Shown: positions 16,991 to 25,835 of the stretch, piece after piece | How the letters are laid out: every line of letters begins with the position of its first letter | How positions within the stretch are numbered: the stretch's first letter is position 1 | Assembly: GCF_001652265.1 (NCBI RefSeq) | Contig: NZ_LWBS01000417.1 | Location: forward strand, 1-64,000 | DNA: 64,000 nt | Direction: 5' to 3' | DNA from: Rhizobium leguminosarum | GTDB taxonomy: Bacteria; Pseudomonadota; Alphaproteobacteria; Rhizobiales; Rhizobiaceae | Position numbers and translations under genes: made by a program | The notes under the pieces: generated by a model | Seen by the model: the letters and a program-made list of their open reading frames with translations, nothing else | Database searches by the model: none | Told to the model about the DNA's origin: nothing

Positions 16991-17386
16991 TCATCTTAGA
17001 AGCGTTTGCTTCAAGGCCCATTTTTCCGGTCCATGGACGGCGGCAAAGAGCAGACCGGCGAGGAAGGTAAAGTGATCGATGAAGAAGCCGAACTCGGCCT
17101 GGTTCTGCTGCCAATGGGATGGGCCGTGGAAAGCGAAAGCGAGGAAGATCACATAGATGCCTGCGAGCAGGCTGGCCTCGGTGAAGAAGGCCCCGGATAT
17201 GAAAGCGAGCGCCAGTGCGATCTCGAAGAAGGCGGCGACCCAGGCAAGGAATGTCGCCATCGGAAAGCCTGCGGCGGTGATATAGCCTGCCGTCGCGCCG
17301 ATATCGGCGAACTTGAAGCCGGCCGCCATGAAGAAGACGAAGCTGAAGATGATGCGGGCGACGATGATTGCCATTGCTCTGGCCAT
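16991..17386 (-). CDS. DoxX-family membrane protein
   Basis: A 131-residue protein with four predicted membrane helices, typical of DoxX-like proteins. ATG 17386 is preceded by GAGGAG; the much longer in-frame extension upstream overlaps dgoD antisense and is not coding. It lies downstream of dgoD on the same strand after a palindromic repeat and may be cotranscribed. DoxX proteins are associated with redox or quinone-linked functions, but the exact role is unclear. Confidence 0.82.
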   Translation of the reverse strand: MARAMAIIVARIIFSFVFFMAAGFKFADIGATAGYITAAGFPMATFLAWVAAFFEIALALAFISGAFFTEASLLAGIYVIFLAFAFHGPSHWQQNQAEFGFFIDHFTFLAGLLFAAVHGPEKWALKQTLLR

Positions 17387-17489
17387 TTTGAAATCTCCTC
17401 TTTGAGCTTCCACTATGACGGACGAGACACGCGATATCCGACACGAGGAATGAAAAAGGGCCGCTTGCGCGACCCTATCACTTTGAATT

Positions 17490-17536
17490 GCGCAAAATCC
17501 TTTCCGAAATCGGTTCCGATTTTCGGGGTTATGCGC
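17490..17536. repeat. Palindromic intergenic repeat module after dgoD
   Basis: GCGCAAAA (17490-17497) to TTATGCGC (17529-17536), enclosing CCGAAATCGG and CCGATTTTCGG, is a second copy of the module at 322-369. As there, it directly abuts the 3' end of a minus-strand gene. It may act as a transcript-end hairpin. Confidence 0.7.
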
Positions 17537-17538
17537 TC

Positions 17539-18687
17539 TCACCACTCGGCGAAGCTGCCGTCGGCGTGCCGCCAGATCGGGTTGCGCCAACGATGGCCTT
17601 CCTTGGCGCGCTCGATGACATAGGCTTCGTCGACCTCGATGCCGAGACCCGGACCCTGCGGGATCGAGACGAAACCATCGGCATAGTGGAACACCTCCTT
17701 GTTGGAGATGTAGTCGAGGATGTCGTTGCCCTTGTTGTAGTGAATGCCGAGGCTCTGTTCCTGGATGAAGGCATTGTAGCTGACGGCATCGACCTGCAGG
17801 CAGGCGGCGAGCGCGATCGGGCCCAGCGGGCAATGCGGCGCCAGCGCCACGTCATAGGCTTCGGCCATCGCCGCGATCTTGCGGCATTCGGTGATGCCGC
17901 CGGCATGGGAGAGATCCGGCTGGATGATGTCGACATAGCCGTCGGACAGAACCTGCTTGAAGTCCCAGCGCGAAAAGAGCCGCTCGCCGAGTGCGATCGG
18001 CGTCGAGGTATGATTGACGATATCGCGCAGCGCTTCCTTGTTTTCAGAAAGCACCGGCTCTTCGATGAACATCAGCTTGTAGGGATCGAGCTCCTTGGCG
18101 AGAACCTTCGCCATCGGCTTGTGGACGCGGCCGTGGAAATCGACGCCGATGCCGATATGCGGGCCGATTGCCTCACGGATGGCGGCGATGGTCTCGACTG
18201 CTTTCTCCACCTTTTCGTTGGTGTCGACGATCTGCATTTCCTCGCAGCCATTGAGTTTGATCGCCTTGAAACCGCGGGCAACCACTTCCTTGGCATTGTT
18301 GGCGACATCCGAGGGACGATCGCCGCCGATCCAGGAATAGACCTTGATGCGATCACGGAGCTGGCCGCCGAGCAGGGAATGGATCGGCTGGCCGAGCGCC
18401 TTGCCTTTGATGTCCCACAACGCCTGGTCGATACCTGAGATCGCACTCATGTGGACGGCGCCGCCGCGATAGAAGCCGCCGCGATACATCACGGTCCAGT
18501 GGTCCTCGATCAGGAAGGGGTCCTTGCCGATCAGGTAGTCTTCCAGCTCATGGACGGCGGCCTGCACGGTGAGTGCGCGGCCTTCGACGACCGGTTCGCC
18601 CCAGCCGACGATGCCTTCATCGGTCTCGACCTTCAAAAACAGCCAGCGCGGAGGAACGATATAGGTGGTGAGTTTGGTGATCTTCAT
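17539..18687 (-). CDS. dgoD: D-galactonate dehydratase
   Basis: A 382-residue enolase-superfamily enzyme, the same length as E. coli DgoD. All key residues fall at the E. coli positions: metal ligands D183, E209 and E235, and catalytic H185 (VDFHGR) and H285 (APHCPLGP). It dehydrates D-galactonate to 2-keto-3-deoxy-galactonate in the cytoplasm. It follows the GntR gene by 66 bp on the same strand and is divergent from araFGH-epimerase-SDR. It fits an oxidative galactose route; the dgoK and dgoA steps are not in this window. Confidence 0.93.
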   Translation of the reverse strand: MKITKLTTYIVPPRWLFLKVETDEGIVGWGEPVVEGRALTVQAAVHELEDYLIGKDPFLIEDHWTVMYRGGFYRGGAVHMSAISGIDQALWDIKGKALGQPIHSLLGGQLRDRIKVYSWIGGDRPSDVANNAKEVVARGFKAIKLNGCEEMQIVDTNEKVEKAVETIAAIREAIGPHIGIGVDFHGRVHKPMAKVLAKELDPYKLMFIEEPVLSENKEALRDIVNHTSTPIALGERLFSRWDFKQVLSDGYVDIIQPDLSHAGGITECRKIAAMAEAYDVALAPHCPLGPIALAACLQVDAVSYNAFIQEQSLGIHYNKGNDILDYISNKEVFHYADGFVSIPQGPGLGIEVDEAYVIERAKEGHRWRNPIWRHADGSFAEW

Positions 18688-18753
18688 CGCTGTTCTTTCA
18701 GTCTCTTCCCAGGTTTGCGATCGGCGGCGCGTCCGCAGATTTGTCGTGGTCGG

Positions 18754-19509
18754 TCATTTCGTTCTGCCGATCGCTTTTTCGGCGGCGGCAAGATCGCGCA
18801 CTGCAAGATCGAGCATGCGGTTGGCGCATTCGCGGGCGCCAGCCTTGTCGCGCATGCGCAGGGCCTCGACCAGCTGCCCATGAACGAGCACCGCATCCTC
18901 GCGGTTCTCGACGCCGATATTGGAGGCATGCAGCGCATATTTCAGCGCCGCGTGAATGGCGCTCGACAGGCGGCGGAAGACCTGATTGTGGCTGGCGGTG
19001 AGCAGCACCGTGTGGAACATGACGTCGGCATCGGTGAAGCTTTCCGAGTCGCGGGCGCTGTCGCGCATCTGCCGCCAGGCATTGTCGAGATCGGCGATCT
19101 CCTGGGCGCTGGCGCGCTCGGCGGCATATTCGGCGGCTGCCGGCTCGATAGTGCGGCGGGCTTCCAGAATGCAGCCCAGCAGGTCGAAATCCTTGATATA
19201 GGGACCCATCCATTCAAGCACGTCAGCGTCCAGGATATTCCATTCGTCCTTGTCGCAGACGGTGGTTCCGATGCGCGGCTTGCCACGGACAAGGCCTTTG
19301 GATTCCAGCACCTTCAGCGATTCGCGAATGACCGTGCGGCTGACGCCGTAGAGTTCGCAGAGATCGTTCTCGCGGGGCAGCGGCGAGCCCGCGGGATAGC
19401 GGTCCGCACAGATATCCTGAGCGATCGCCGCCGTGACGTTGCGGCGTACGCGCGGGCGGCGCTCGATGCGGCGGCTTTCGGCCCCGCTCTGTCGCTCGAT
19501 TGTTTCCAA
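18754..19509 (-). CDS. GntR/FadR-family transcriptional regulator
   Basis: A 251-residue regulator with an N-terminal winged helix (about 22-88, containing LCELYGVSRTVIRESLKVLE) and a C-terminal FCD ligand domain (about 110-235). FadR-subgroup proteins of this layout (for example DgoR) respond to sugar acids. It sits upstream of dgoD and is divergent from araF, so it most likely represses both directions and is released by galactonate or a related acid. The inverted repeat at 19620-19654 is its candidate operator. Confidence 0.9.
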   Translation of the reverse strand: METIERQSGAESRRIERRPRVRRNVTAAIAQDICADRYPAGSPLPRENDLCELYGVSRTVIRESLKVLESKGLVRGKPRIGTTVCDKDEWNILDADVLEWMGPYIKDFDLLGCILEARRTIEPAAAEYAAERASAQEIADLDNAWRQMRDSARDSESFTDADVMFHTVLLTASHNQVFRRLSSAIHAALKYALHASNIGVENREDAVLVHGQLVEALRMRDKAGARECANRMLDLAVRDLAAAEKAIGRTK

Positions 19510-19619
19510 CTCACCTCTCCGCTCTGTCTCGCGTGCTAGGCAACCGAACCTGATTATCCGAATTCGATCCGCATTGCGACGCTTCCTCCCGGCACCTCGT
19601 CAATAATCCTATTATTCCA

Positions 19620-19654
19620 ATCATCATACATTGGCAATTGACTGGTATGATGAT
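19620..19654. promoter_or_regulatory. Candidate GntR operator between gntR and araF
   Basis: A perfect inverted repeat, ATCATCATAC (19620-19629) and GTATGATGAT (19645-19654), with 15 bases between. A second palindrome, ATGAT-GATTT-ATCAT, overlaps it at 19648-19662. It is in the 212-bp divergent gap, about 70 bp before the araF start. The spacing and position suit a FadR-type dimer or a pair of dimers. Confidence 0.55.
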
Positions 19655-19721
19655 TTATCATAATTCAGGGGACGTTGCCTGGGAGGCAGCTGCTCGGTTT
19701 TTGAAAGTTAGGGAGAGAGAC

Positions 19722-20705
19722 ATGCGCTTGTTCAAAGCAGCCATTCTGGCTGGCACTTTCGCCATTCTGGCCGCCGGCTCGGCATTTTCCGCGGACGTCA
19801 AGATAGGGTTCATCGTCAAGCAGCCCGAGGAGCCGTGGTTCCAGGACGAATGGAAATTCGCCGACCAGGCCGCCAAGGAAAAAGGCTTCACCGTCGTCAA
19901 GATCGGCGCCGAAGACGGCGAGAAGGTCCAGTCGGCGATCGACAATCTCGGCGCCCAGGGTGCGCAGGGCTTCATCATCTGCACGCCCGACGTCAAGCTC
20001 GGCCCCGGCATCGTCGCCAAGGCCGAAGCCAACCAGCTGAAGCTGATGACGGTCGACGACCGCCTCGTCAGCGCCGACGGCAAGCCGCTGGAAGAGGTGC
20101 CGCATATGGGCATCTCGGCCACCAAGATCGGCGAGACCGTCGGCCAGGCGATCGTCGACGAAATCAAGAGGCGCGGCTGGGACATGAAGAATGTCGGTGC
20201 CGTGCGGGTCTCCTACGACCAGTTGCCGACCGCCGTCGACCGCATCGAAGGTGCGATCTCGGTGCTGAAGTCCGCCGGCTTCCCGGCCGAAAACATCTAT
20301 GATGCGCCGCAGGCGAAGACGGATACGGAAGCCGCGCTCAACGCGGCAACCACCGTTCTCAACAAACATGCCGACGTGAAATACTGGGTCGCCTTCGGCC
20401 TCAACGACGAAGCCGTCCTCGGCGCCGTCCGTGCCTCCGAGTCGGTCGGCATTCCGGCCGCCAACGTCATCGGTGTCGGCATCGGCGGTGCGGAATCGGC
20501 GATCAACGAATTCAAGAAGCCGGCAGCGACGGGCTTCTTCGGTACCGTCATCATCTCGCCGAAGCGTCACGGCTATGAGACGGCGCTCAACATGTACGAC
20601 TGGATCGCCAACGACAAGGAGCCGGCAAAGCTGACGCTGACCTCGGGTTCCCTAGCGCTGCGCGGCGATTACGAAAAGGTCCGCAAGGATCTTGGCATCG
20701 AGTGA
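19722..20705 (+). CDS. araF: Arabinose/galactose-type ABC transporter substrate-binding protein
   Basis: A 327-residue periplasmic protein with a signal peptide ending near AFSA (residue 24). The stretches KQPEEPWFQ and EWKFAD close to the mature N-terminus and ICTPDVKLG are almost the same as in E. coli AraF, and overall length agrees. GGGAGAGA precedes ATG 19722. AraF-type proteins bind L-arabinose and often D-galactose and D-fucose. It heads araFGH-epimerase-SDR and lies opposite dgoD, so galactose or arabinose feeding an oxidative pathway is likely. Confidence 0.9.
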   Translation: MRLFKAAILAGTFAILAAGSAFSADVKIGFIVKQPEEPWFQDEWKFADQAAKEKGFTVVKIGAEDGEKVQSAIDNLGAQGAQGFIICTPDVKLGPGIVAKAEANQLKLMTVDDRLVSADGKPLEEVPHMGISATKIGETVGQAIVDEIKRRGWDMKNVGAVRVSYDQLPTAVDRIEGAISVLKSAGFPAENIYDAPQAKTDTEAALNAATTVLNKHADVKYWVAFGLNDEAVLGAVRASESVGIPAANVIGVGIGGAESAINEFKKPAATGFFGTVIISPKRHGYETALNMYDWIANDKEPAKLTLTSGSLALRGDYEKVRKDLGIE

Positions 20706-20728
20706 TCGTCCTTCCAAGATGATATCGT

Positions 20729-20754
20729 CCGGCGGCCGCTCAGCGTGCCGCCGG
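20729..20754 (+). terminator. Hairpin between araF and araG
   Basis: CCGGCGGC (20729-20736) pairs perfectly with GCCGCCGG (20747-20754). No T-run follows. The position after the binding-protein gene parallels the hairpins at 6357 and 37492, so it probably tunes araF mRNA level. Confidence 0.5.
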
Positions 20755-20775
20755 GTCTTCCTCGGCGGAGCGATG

Positions 20776-22281
20776 ATGGCTTTCCTCGAATTCAGCAATA
20801 TCTCCAAGGGTTATCCCGGCGTGCAGGCACTGGCGAATGTGTCCTTCACTGTCGAGAAGGGTGCCGTCCACGGCTTGATGGGTGAAAACGGCGCGGGTAA
20901 ATCGACGCTGATCCGGGTACTGTCAGGCGATCAGGCCGCCGATGGCGGCAACATCCTCATCGACGGTGAGGAGCAGAAATATGCGTCCGTCCGTGACGCC
21001 TTCCATGCCGGCGTCATCGTCATCCATCAGGAACTGCAACTCGTCCCGGAGTTGACCGTCGCCGAAAATCTCTGGCTCGGACGCTTTCCGGCCAAGGGCG
21101 GCGTCATCCATTCGAAGGCGCTGATCGAGACTGTGCGGTCGAAGCTCGAAGAGATCGGCATCGATATCGATCCGTCGGCCAGAGTCGCCTCGCTTTCGAT
21201 CGGCGCGCGGCAGATGGTCGAGATCGCAAAGGCCGTGATGCTCGATGCACGGGTGATTGCATTGGACGAGCCGACCTCCTCGCTCTCGTCGCGTGAAAGC
21301 GAAATCCTGTTTTCGCTCATCGATACACTGAAGGCGAAGGGAACGGTCATTCTCTACGTCTCGCATCGTCTCGACGAGATTTTCAGGCTTTGCGACAGCC
21401 TGACGGTGCTGCGCGACGGCAAGCTTGCCGCCCACCATCCTCAGATCGCCGAAACGACGCGCGAGCAGATCATCTCGGAAATGGTCGGACGCGAGATCAG
21501 CAATGTCTGGGGGTGGCGCGAACGTCCGCTCGGCGACGTCCGGCTGGAGGTCAAGGGCCTGTCGGGGTCGAGGCTGCGGCATCCGATCAGCTTTTCCGTC
21601 CGCCAGGGCGAAATCCTCGGTTTCTTCGGCCTGATCGGCGCCGGCCGCAGCGAGATGGCGCGGCTGCTTTACGGCGCCGATGCCAGGCATCAGGGCCAGG
21701 TGACGATCGACGGCGTTGCCGTTTCGCCGAACAATCCGAAGGCGACCATCAATGCCGGCATGGTGCTTTGCCCCGAGGACCGCAAGTTCGACGGCATCGT
21801 CCAAGGGCGATCGATCGAAGAGAATATCGCGATCTCGTCGCGCCGGCATTTTTCGCCTTTCGGCATTCTGAGCCCGAGACAAGAGGCGGCGCTGGCCGAT
21901 CGGTTCATCGCCAAGCTTCGGGTGCGGACGCCGTCGCGCAAGCAGGACATCATCAATCTCTCGGGCGGCAACCAGCAGAAGGTCATTCTCGGCCGCTGGT
22001 TGTCCGAGCAGGGTATCAAGGTGCTGGTCATCGACGAGCCGACGCGCGGCATCGATGTCGGGGCTAAATCGGAAATCTACGAAATCCTCTACGAGCTTGC
22101 GGCCGGCGGCATGGCGATCGTGGTCATATCCAGCGAGTTGCCCGAAGTCATGGGCATTTCCGATCGCATCATGGTGATGTGCCAGGGCAGGGTGGCGGCC
22201 AATGTCGCCCGTCCGGATTTCGATGAGCGCAGCATCCTGACGGCAGCGCTGCCCGACAAGAATGCCGCAGGCATCCTTTAG
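20776..22281 (+). CDS. araG: Sugar ABC transporter ATPase with two nucleotide-binding domains
   Basis: A 501-residue protein, close to E. coli AraG (504). Domain 1 has Walker A GENGAGKS (36-43) and Walker B VIALDEP (160-166). Domain 2 has the divergent Walker A GLIGAGRS (285-292), signature LSGGNQQ (395-401) and IDEPTRG. This arrangement is typical of monosaccharide (CUT2) importers. ATG 20776 is chosen because GGAG lies five bases upstream; ATG 20773 is next to it. It energises AraH. Confidence 0.92.
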   Translation: MAFLEFSNISKGYPGVQALANVSFTVEKGAVHGLMGENGAGKSTLIRVLSGDQAADGGNILIDGEEQKYASVRDAFHAGVIVIHQELQLVPELTVAENLWLGRFPAKGGVIHSKALIETVRSKLEEIGIDIDPSARVASLSIGARQMVEIAKAVMLDARVIALDEPTSSLSSRESEILFSLIDTLKAKGTVILYVSHRLDEIFRLCDSLTVLRDGKLAAHHPQIAETTREQIISEMVGREISNVWGWRERPLGDVRLEVKGLSGSRLRHPISFSVRQGEILGFFGLIGAGRSEMARLLYGADARHQGQVTIDGVAVSPNNPKATINAGMVLCPEDRKFDGIVQGRSIEENIAISSRRHFSPFGILSPRQEAALADRFIAKLRVRTPSRKQDIINLSGGNQQKVILGRWLSEQGIKVLVIDEPTRGIDVGAKSEIYEILYELAAGGMAIVVISSELPEVMGISDRIMVMCQGRVAANVARPDFDERSILTAALPDKNAAGIL

Positions 22282-22298
22282 AACCAGGAATACGGACG

Positions 22299-23249
22299 AT
22301 GAATTCGTTGAAAAAAATCCTTCTCGGCAAACAGGGGCTGGTGGTGATCTTCGCTGCTGCCTTCGTGATCGTCTCGCTTTTCGTTCCGAACTTCCTGACC
22401 GAGCGAAACATGCTGGGGCTGCTGCAGTCGGTCGTCACGATCGGCATCGTTGCCTGCACGATGATGTTCTGCCTGGCGTCGCGCGATTTCGACCTCTCGG
22501 TCGGATCGATCGTCGCCTTCTCCGGCATGATCGCGGTGATGGTCTCGAATGCGACGGGCTCCATTCCTGTCGGGCTACTCGCCGCCCTGCTGTGCGGCGC
22601 CGTCGTCGGCTTCGTCAACGGCATCGTCATTGCGCGCTTTCGCATCAACGCGCTGATCACCACGCTGGCGACCATGCAGATCGTGCGCGGGCTGGCGCTG
22701 ATCGCGTCTGATGGCCGTGCCGTCGGCATCAATGATCCCGATTTCTACCAGCTTGCCTTGTCGCGCTTTCTCACCGTGCCGACGCCGATCTGGATCATGC
22801 TGATCCTTTTCATCCTCTTCGGTTTCGTGCTCAACCGCACCGTCTTCGGCAAGAACACCCTGGCGATCGGCGGCAATCCGGAGGCCTCGCGGCTTGCCGG
22901 CGTCAACGTCGTCAATATGCGCATCTGGATTTTTGCGCTGCAGGGGCTCGTCTGCGGCATTGCCGGCATCCTGCTTGCCTCGCGCATCACCTCCGGACAG
23001 CCGAATGCGGCGACAGGGCTTGAGCTTTCGGTGATTTCGGCCTGCGTTCTCGGCGGCGTTTCGCTGGCCGGGGGCCGGGCGGCGATAAGCGGCGTCATCG
23101 TCGGCGTGCTGATCATGGGCATCGCCGAAAACGTGATGAACCTCCTGAATATCCAGGCGTTCTATCAGTATGTGGTCCGCGGGCTGATCCTGCTGATCGC
23201 AGTGCTGCTCGACAATTTGAGGTCTTCGGCTGCGGGACGGCGCACATGA
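22299..23249 (+). CDS. araH: Monosaccharide ABC transporter permease
   Basis: A 316-residue CUT2-family permease with eight or more hydrophobic segments. Conserved blocks are ASRDFDLSVGSIVAFSG, INALITTLATM and AGGRAAISGVIVGVLIMG, as in AraH/RbsC. It lies 17 bp after araG, and its stop overlaps the next start (ATGA), so translation is coupled. A homodimer should form the channel. Confidence 0.92.
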   Translation: MNSLKKILLGKQGLVVIFAAAFVIVSLFVPNFLTERNMLGLLQSVVTIGIVACTMMFCLASRDFDLSVGSIVAFSGMIAVMVSNATGSIPVGLLAALLCGAVVGFVNGIVIARFRINALITTLATMQIVRGLALIASDGRAVGINDPDFYQLALSRFLTVPTPIWIMLILFILFGFVLNRTVFGKNTLAIGGNPEASRLAGVNVVNMRIWIFALQGLVCGIAGILLASRITSGQPNAATGLELSVISACVLGGVSLAGGRAAISGVIVGVLIMGIAENVMNLLNIQAFYQYVVRGLILLIAVLLDNLRSSAAGRRT

Positions 23250-24133
23250 ACCAGGGACAAGCCGGCGATGACATCGAACTGAGGCACGGCGATTTCGCCG
23301 TCTGGGTCAGCCGTCGGGGTGCCGCCGTCACCGCCGCGACCTATCGAGGCATACCCTTTGTCGTGGCGGCCGGCGGGTCGGATGGAGCGATGGCGAATTT
23401 CGCAATGGTGCCTTTCGGCAATCGCGTGGAAGGCAATGCTATGTCCTTTGCCGGCCGCGACTATGCCTTCCAACCGAATGCTTCCGATCCGCTCTATCTC
23501 CACGGCGACGGCTGGCTCAGCTTCTGGCAGCTTGAAGATGCCAGCGCGGAGCATGCGCAGTTCTCCTTTTCCCGCAGTGCCGACGGGGTTTCACCCTATG
23601 CCTATCTTGCCCGGCAGGAGATCCGTCTCACCGGCGATGCTCTGGTGCTGAGGCTTTCCGTGGAAAACCGCGGCGAAGCGGCTCTACCTTTCGGGCTCGG
23701 TCAACATCCCTTCTTCGCGCGGACGCCAAAGACGCGACTGACGATTGCGGCCGATCGCTATTGGAGCGAGCGGCCGGATCATCTGCCAGAGATGCCTGGC
23801 CCTGTGCCGGACTATTTCGATTTCAGATCGGAAAAGCTTTTGCCGCAGAGATGGATGAACAATGCCTTCGAGGGCTGGAACGGGCGGGCGGCAATCGCCT
23901 GGCCGGAACTTGGAATTCAGGCGGCGCTCGAAGCCGACGGTGCGCTCGATCGCTTTATGCTGTATATGCCGGTCAACCGGAGCGACTTCTTCTGCCTCGA
24001 GCCGATGAGCCACCTGCCAAACGGCCACCACCTTCCTGATTTCGGTGGGCTCACGCCGCTTGCACCGGGGGAGGCGCTCGCCGGCACGGTGACGATCCTG
24101 ATGTCGGCGCTGCCGGTTCAACCGAAGGGGTGA
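23246..24133 (+). CDS. Aldose 1-epimerase (mutarotase)
   Basis: A 295-residue GalM-type epimerase: N59-R60 (FGNR), H86 (LHGDGW), H154 (GLGQHPF) and E252 (CLEPMSH) match the substrate-binding and catalytic positions. It interconverts alpha and beta anomers of aldoses in the cytoplasm. Coupled to araH by a 4-bp overlap and followed by an SDR, it probably supplies the anomer used by the sugar 1-dehydrogenase. Confidence 0.9.
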   Translation: MNQGQAGDDIELRHGDFAVWVSRRGAAVTAATYRGIPFVVAAGGSDGAMANFAMVPFGNRVEGNAMSFAGRDYAFQPNASDPLYLHGDGWLSFWQLEDASAEHAQFSFSRSADGVSPYAYLARQEIRLTGDALVLRLSVENRGEAALPFGLGQHPFFARTPKTRLTIAADRYWSERPDHLPEMPGPVPDYFDFRSEKLLPQRWMNNAFEGWNGRAAIAWPELGIQAALEADGALDRFMLYMPVNRSDFFCLEPMSHLPNGHHLPDFGGLTPLAPGEALAGTVTILMSALPVQPKG

Positions 24134-24137
24134 TAAT

Positions 24138-24917
24138 ATGGGCAGCCGTCTGCAGGGGAAGAACATCCTGATCACCGGTGCTGCGCAGGGTATCGGTCTT
24201 GCGATCGCAAAGGCTTTCATGCGGGAGGATGCTGCCGTCTTTCTCGTCGATCGCGACGCGGCGCTGCTGGTGCAGGCGGCAAAAGAGCTCCAGAGCAGTG
24301 GCGGCCGGCTTGGTTATCTGCCGGCCGATATCACCGATGCGGGGACGATCACGACCTTGGTCGCTCGGGCGAATGAAGAGATCGGACAGCTGAACGCGCT
24401 CGTTAACAATGCCGGGGTCAATGTCTTCGCCGAACCGCTCGAGACGACGGACGAGGACTGGAACCGCTGCTTCGACATCAATCTCAAGGGCGCATGGAAT
24501 TGCTGCAAGGCGGTGCTGCCAGGCCTGATCGAGCAGGGTGGCGGTGTCATCCTCAACATCGCCTCGACGCACGCTTTCACCATCATCCCGCACACATTTC
24601 CCTACCCGCTCGCAAAACACGCCCTGCTTGGAATGACGAAATCCTTAGGGCTCGAATATGCCGCCCGCAATATCCGCGTCAACGCGCTGGCGCCGGGTTA
24701 TGTCTCGACGCAGAAGGTGATCGATTACTGGAACAGCTTTCCCGATCCGGAGGCGGCAAAGGCCGAGACGATGAAACTGCATCCCGGCGGGCGTATCGCG
24801 ACGCCGGAGGAGATCGCCATGGCGGCCGTGTTCATGATCTCAGACGAGTGCCCGTTCATCAATGCCACATGCCTGACAATCGACGGCGGCCTCAGCGTGC
24901 TGCAGCATTCCGTCTGA
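24138..24917 (+). CDS. SDR-family sugar dehydrogenase (likely galactose/arabinose 1-dehydrogenase)
   Basis: A 259-residue classical SDR with cofactor motif TGAAQGIG (13-20), NNAG (90-93) and catalytic S143, Y156 and K160 (YPLAK). It starts four bases after the epimerase gene and ends the ara operon. With araFGH, a mutarotase and dgoD next door, oxidation of D-galactose or L-arabinose at C1 to the lactone is the simplest role. SDR-type dehydrogenases serve this step in several proteobacteria. Family is certain; the substrate is inferred. Confidence 0.85.
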   Translation: MGSRLQGKNILITGAAQGIGLAIAKAFMREDAAVFLVDRDAALLVQAAKELQSSGGRLGYLPADITDAGTITTLVARANEEIGQLNALVNNAGVNVFAEPLETTDEDWNRCFDINLKGAWNCCKAVLPGLIEQGGGVILNIASTHAFTIIPHTFPYPLAKHALLGMTKSLGLEYAARNIRVNALAPGYVSTQKVIDYWNSFPDPEAAKAETMKLHPGGRIATPEEIAMAAVFMISDECPFINATCLTIDGGLSVLQHSV

Positions 24918-25046
24918 AGGGCTTAGACCCCGCTATTTTTACAAGCCTGTCGTCTTCTCGATATAGAGCATTATATTGCCCATCGGGAAGGCTATCTGAT
25001 CTCCCGCAGGCATGGAGCGGCCCCTGCCGCTTTCTGGAAACAGTTG

Positions 25047-25094
25047 GAGCACGATGGTGTCCAAAAACCGCGCACACTTTTCGGCATCATGCTC
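25047..25094. repeat. 48-bp palindromic repeat (copy 1)
   Basis: The arms are GAGCACGATG (25047-25056) and CATCATGCTC (25085-25094), enclosing CCAAAAACCGCGCACACTTTTCGG. A copy of equal length is at 51838-51885. It lies in the 207-bp gap between the SDR and osmC, in which I see no gene. Confidence 0.7.
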
Positions 25095-25124
25095 TGAAAG
25101 CACAATCGAAAACAGGAGGACGGC

Positions 25125-25556
25125 ATGCAGATCAATCGCACGGCTTCGGCTCATTGGACCGGTGGCCTCAAGGACGGAAAAGGCCTGATCTCGACGCAGA
25201 GCGGCGCCCTGAAGGATTATCCCTACGGCTTTGCGAGCCGCTTCGAAGGCGTTGCCGGCACCAACCCGGAAGAACTGATCGGTGCCGCCCATGCCGGCTG
25301 CTTCACCATGGCGCTGTCGTTGATCCTCGGTGAAGCCGGCTTTACCGCCGAGCATATGGAAACCTCTGCCAAGGTAACGCTCGAAAGTGTGGAGGGCGGC
25401 TTTGCCATTACCGCCATCCATCTCTCGCTCTCCGGCCGTATTCCCGGTGCCGATGAGGCGACCTTCACCGAACTCGCCAACAAGGCAAAGGCCGGCTGCC
25501 CGGTTTCCAAGGCGCTTGCATCGGTTCCGATCACACTGGACGTCAAGATCGTCTGA
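25125..25556 (+). CDS. osmC: OsmC-type organic hydroperoxide reductase
   Basis: A 143-residue protein with the two peroxidatic/resolving cysteines C59 (AAHAGCFTMAL) and C125 (AKAGCPVSKAL) at exactly the E. coli OsmC positions. It reduces organic hydroperoxides in the cytoplasm with thiol donors. An AGGAGG ribosome site precedes the ATG. It stands alone, followed by a strong hairpin, and its product fits osmotic or oxidative stress defence. Confidence 0.93.
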   Translation: MQINRTASAHWTGGLKDGKGLISTQSGALKDYPYGFASRFEGVAGTNPEELIGAAHAGCFTMALSLILGEAGFTAEHMETSAKVTLESVEGGFAITAIHLSLSGRIPGADEATFTELANKAKAGCPVSKALASVPITLDVKIV

Positions 25557-25575
25557 CACGTCATTCCATTGACGA

Positions 25576-25603
25576 AGTGCCGCGCGGTTCTCGCCGCGGC
25601 ACT
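25576..25603 (+). terminator. Hairpin after osmC
   Basis: AGTGCCGCG (25576-25584) pairs perfectly with CGCGGCACT (25595-25603). There is no T-run, so termination may be weak or Rho-assisted. The rest of the 279-bp gap up to the tetR gene holds only the promoter and operator below. Confidence 0.55.
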
Positions 25604-25759
25604 CTCCATTTGTGGCCTGCATTCTCGGGTCGCCTATCCCGAAGTCATCGGCTGTCGGCATGACGCGGTACAGCCTTCTCACCGTTCATCGCTCTTCTTG
25701 ATTGTCGCTTCCGCCGGATCGTGCTTGTCCCGCGACACTTTGTGCTGCGCCGCGGCATA

Positions 25760-25788
25760 TTGACAAGTAACGTCTGATATTTTACGAT
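25760..25788 (+). promoter_or_regulatory. Sigma-70-type promoter of the TetR-RND operon
   Basis: TTGACA (25760-25765) and TACGAT (25783-25788) are separated by 17 bases, a near-consensus housekeeping promoter. The -10 box lies inside the left arm of the operator at 25779, so repressor binding would block polymerase. Confidence 0.7.
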
Positions 25789-25820
25789 TGACGAAATTCG
25801 AAAATCGTCAGTCGTAAAAT
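25779..25820. promoter_or_regulatory. TetR-family operator
   Basis: Two 16-bp arms, ATTTTACGATTGACGA (25779-25794) and TCGTCAGTCGTAAAAT (25805-25820), are inverted copies with one mismatch and ten bases between. The site starts 57 bp before the tetR ATG and overlaps the -10 box, as expected for autorepression. Confidence 0.75.
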
Positions 25821-25835
25821 CAGGCCTCGAAACTT

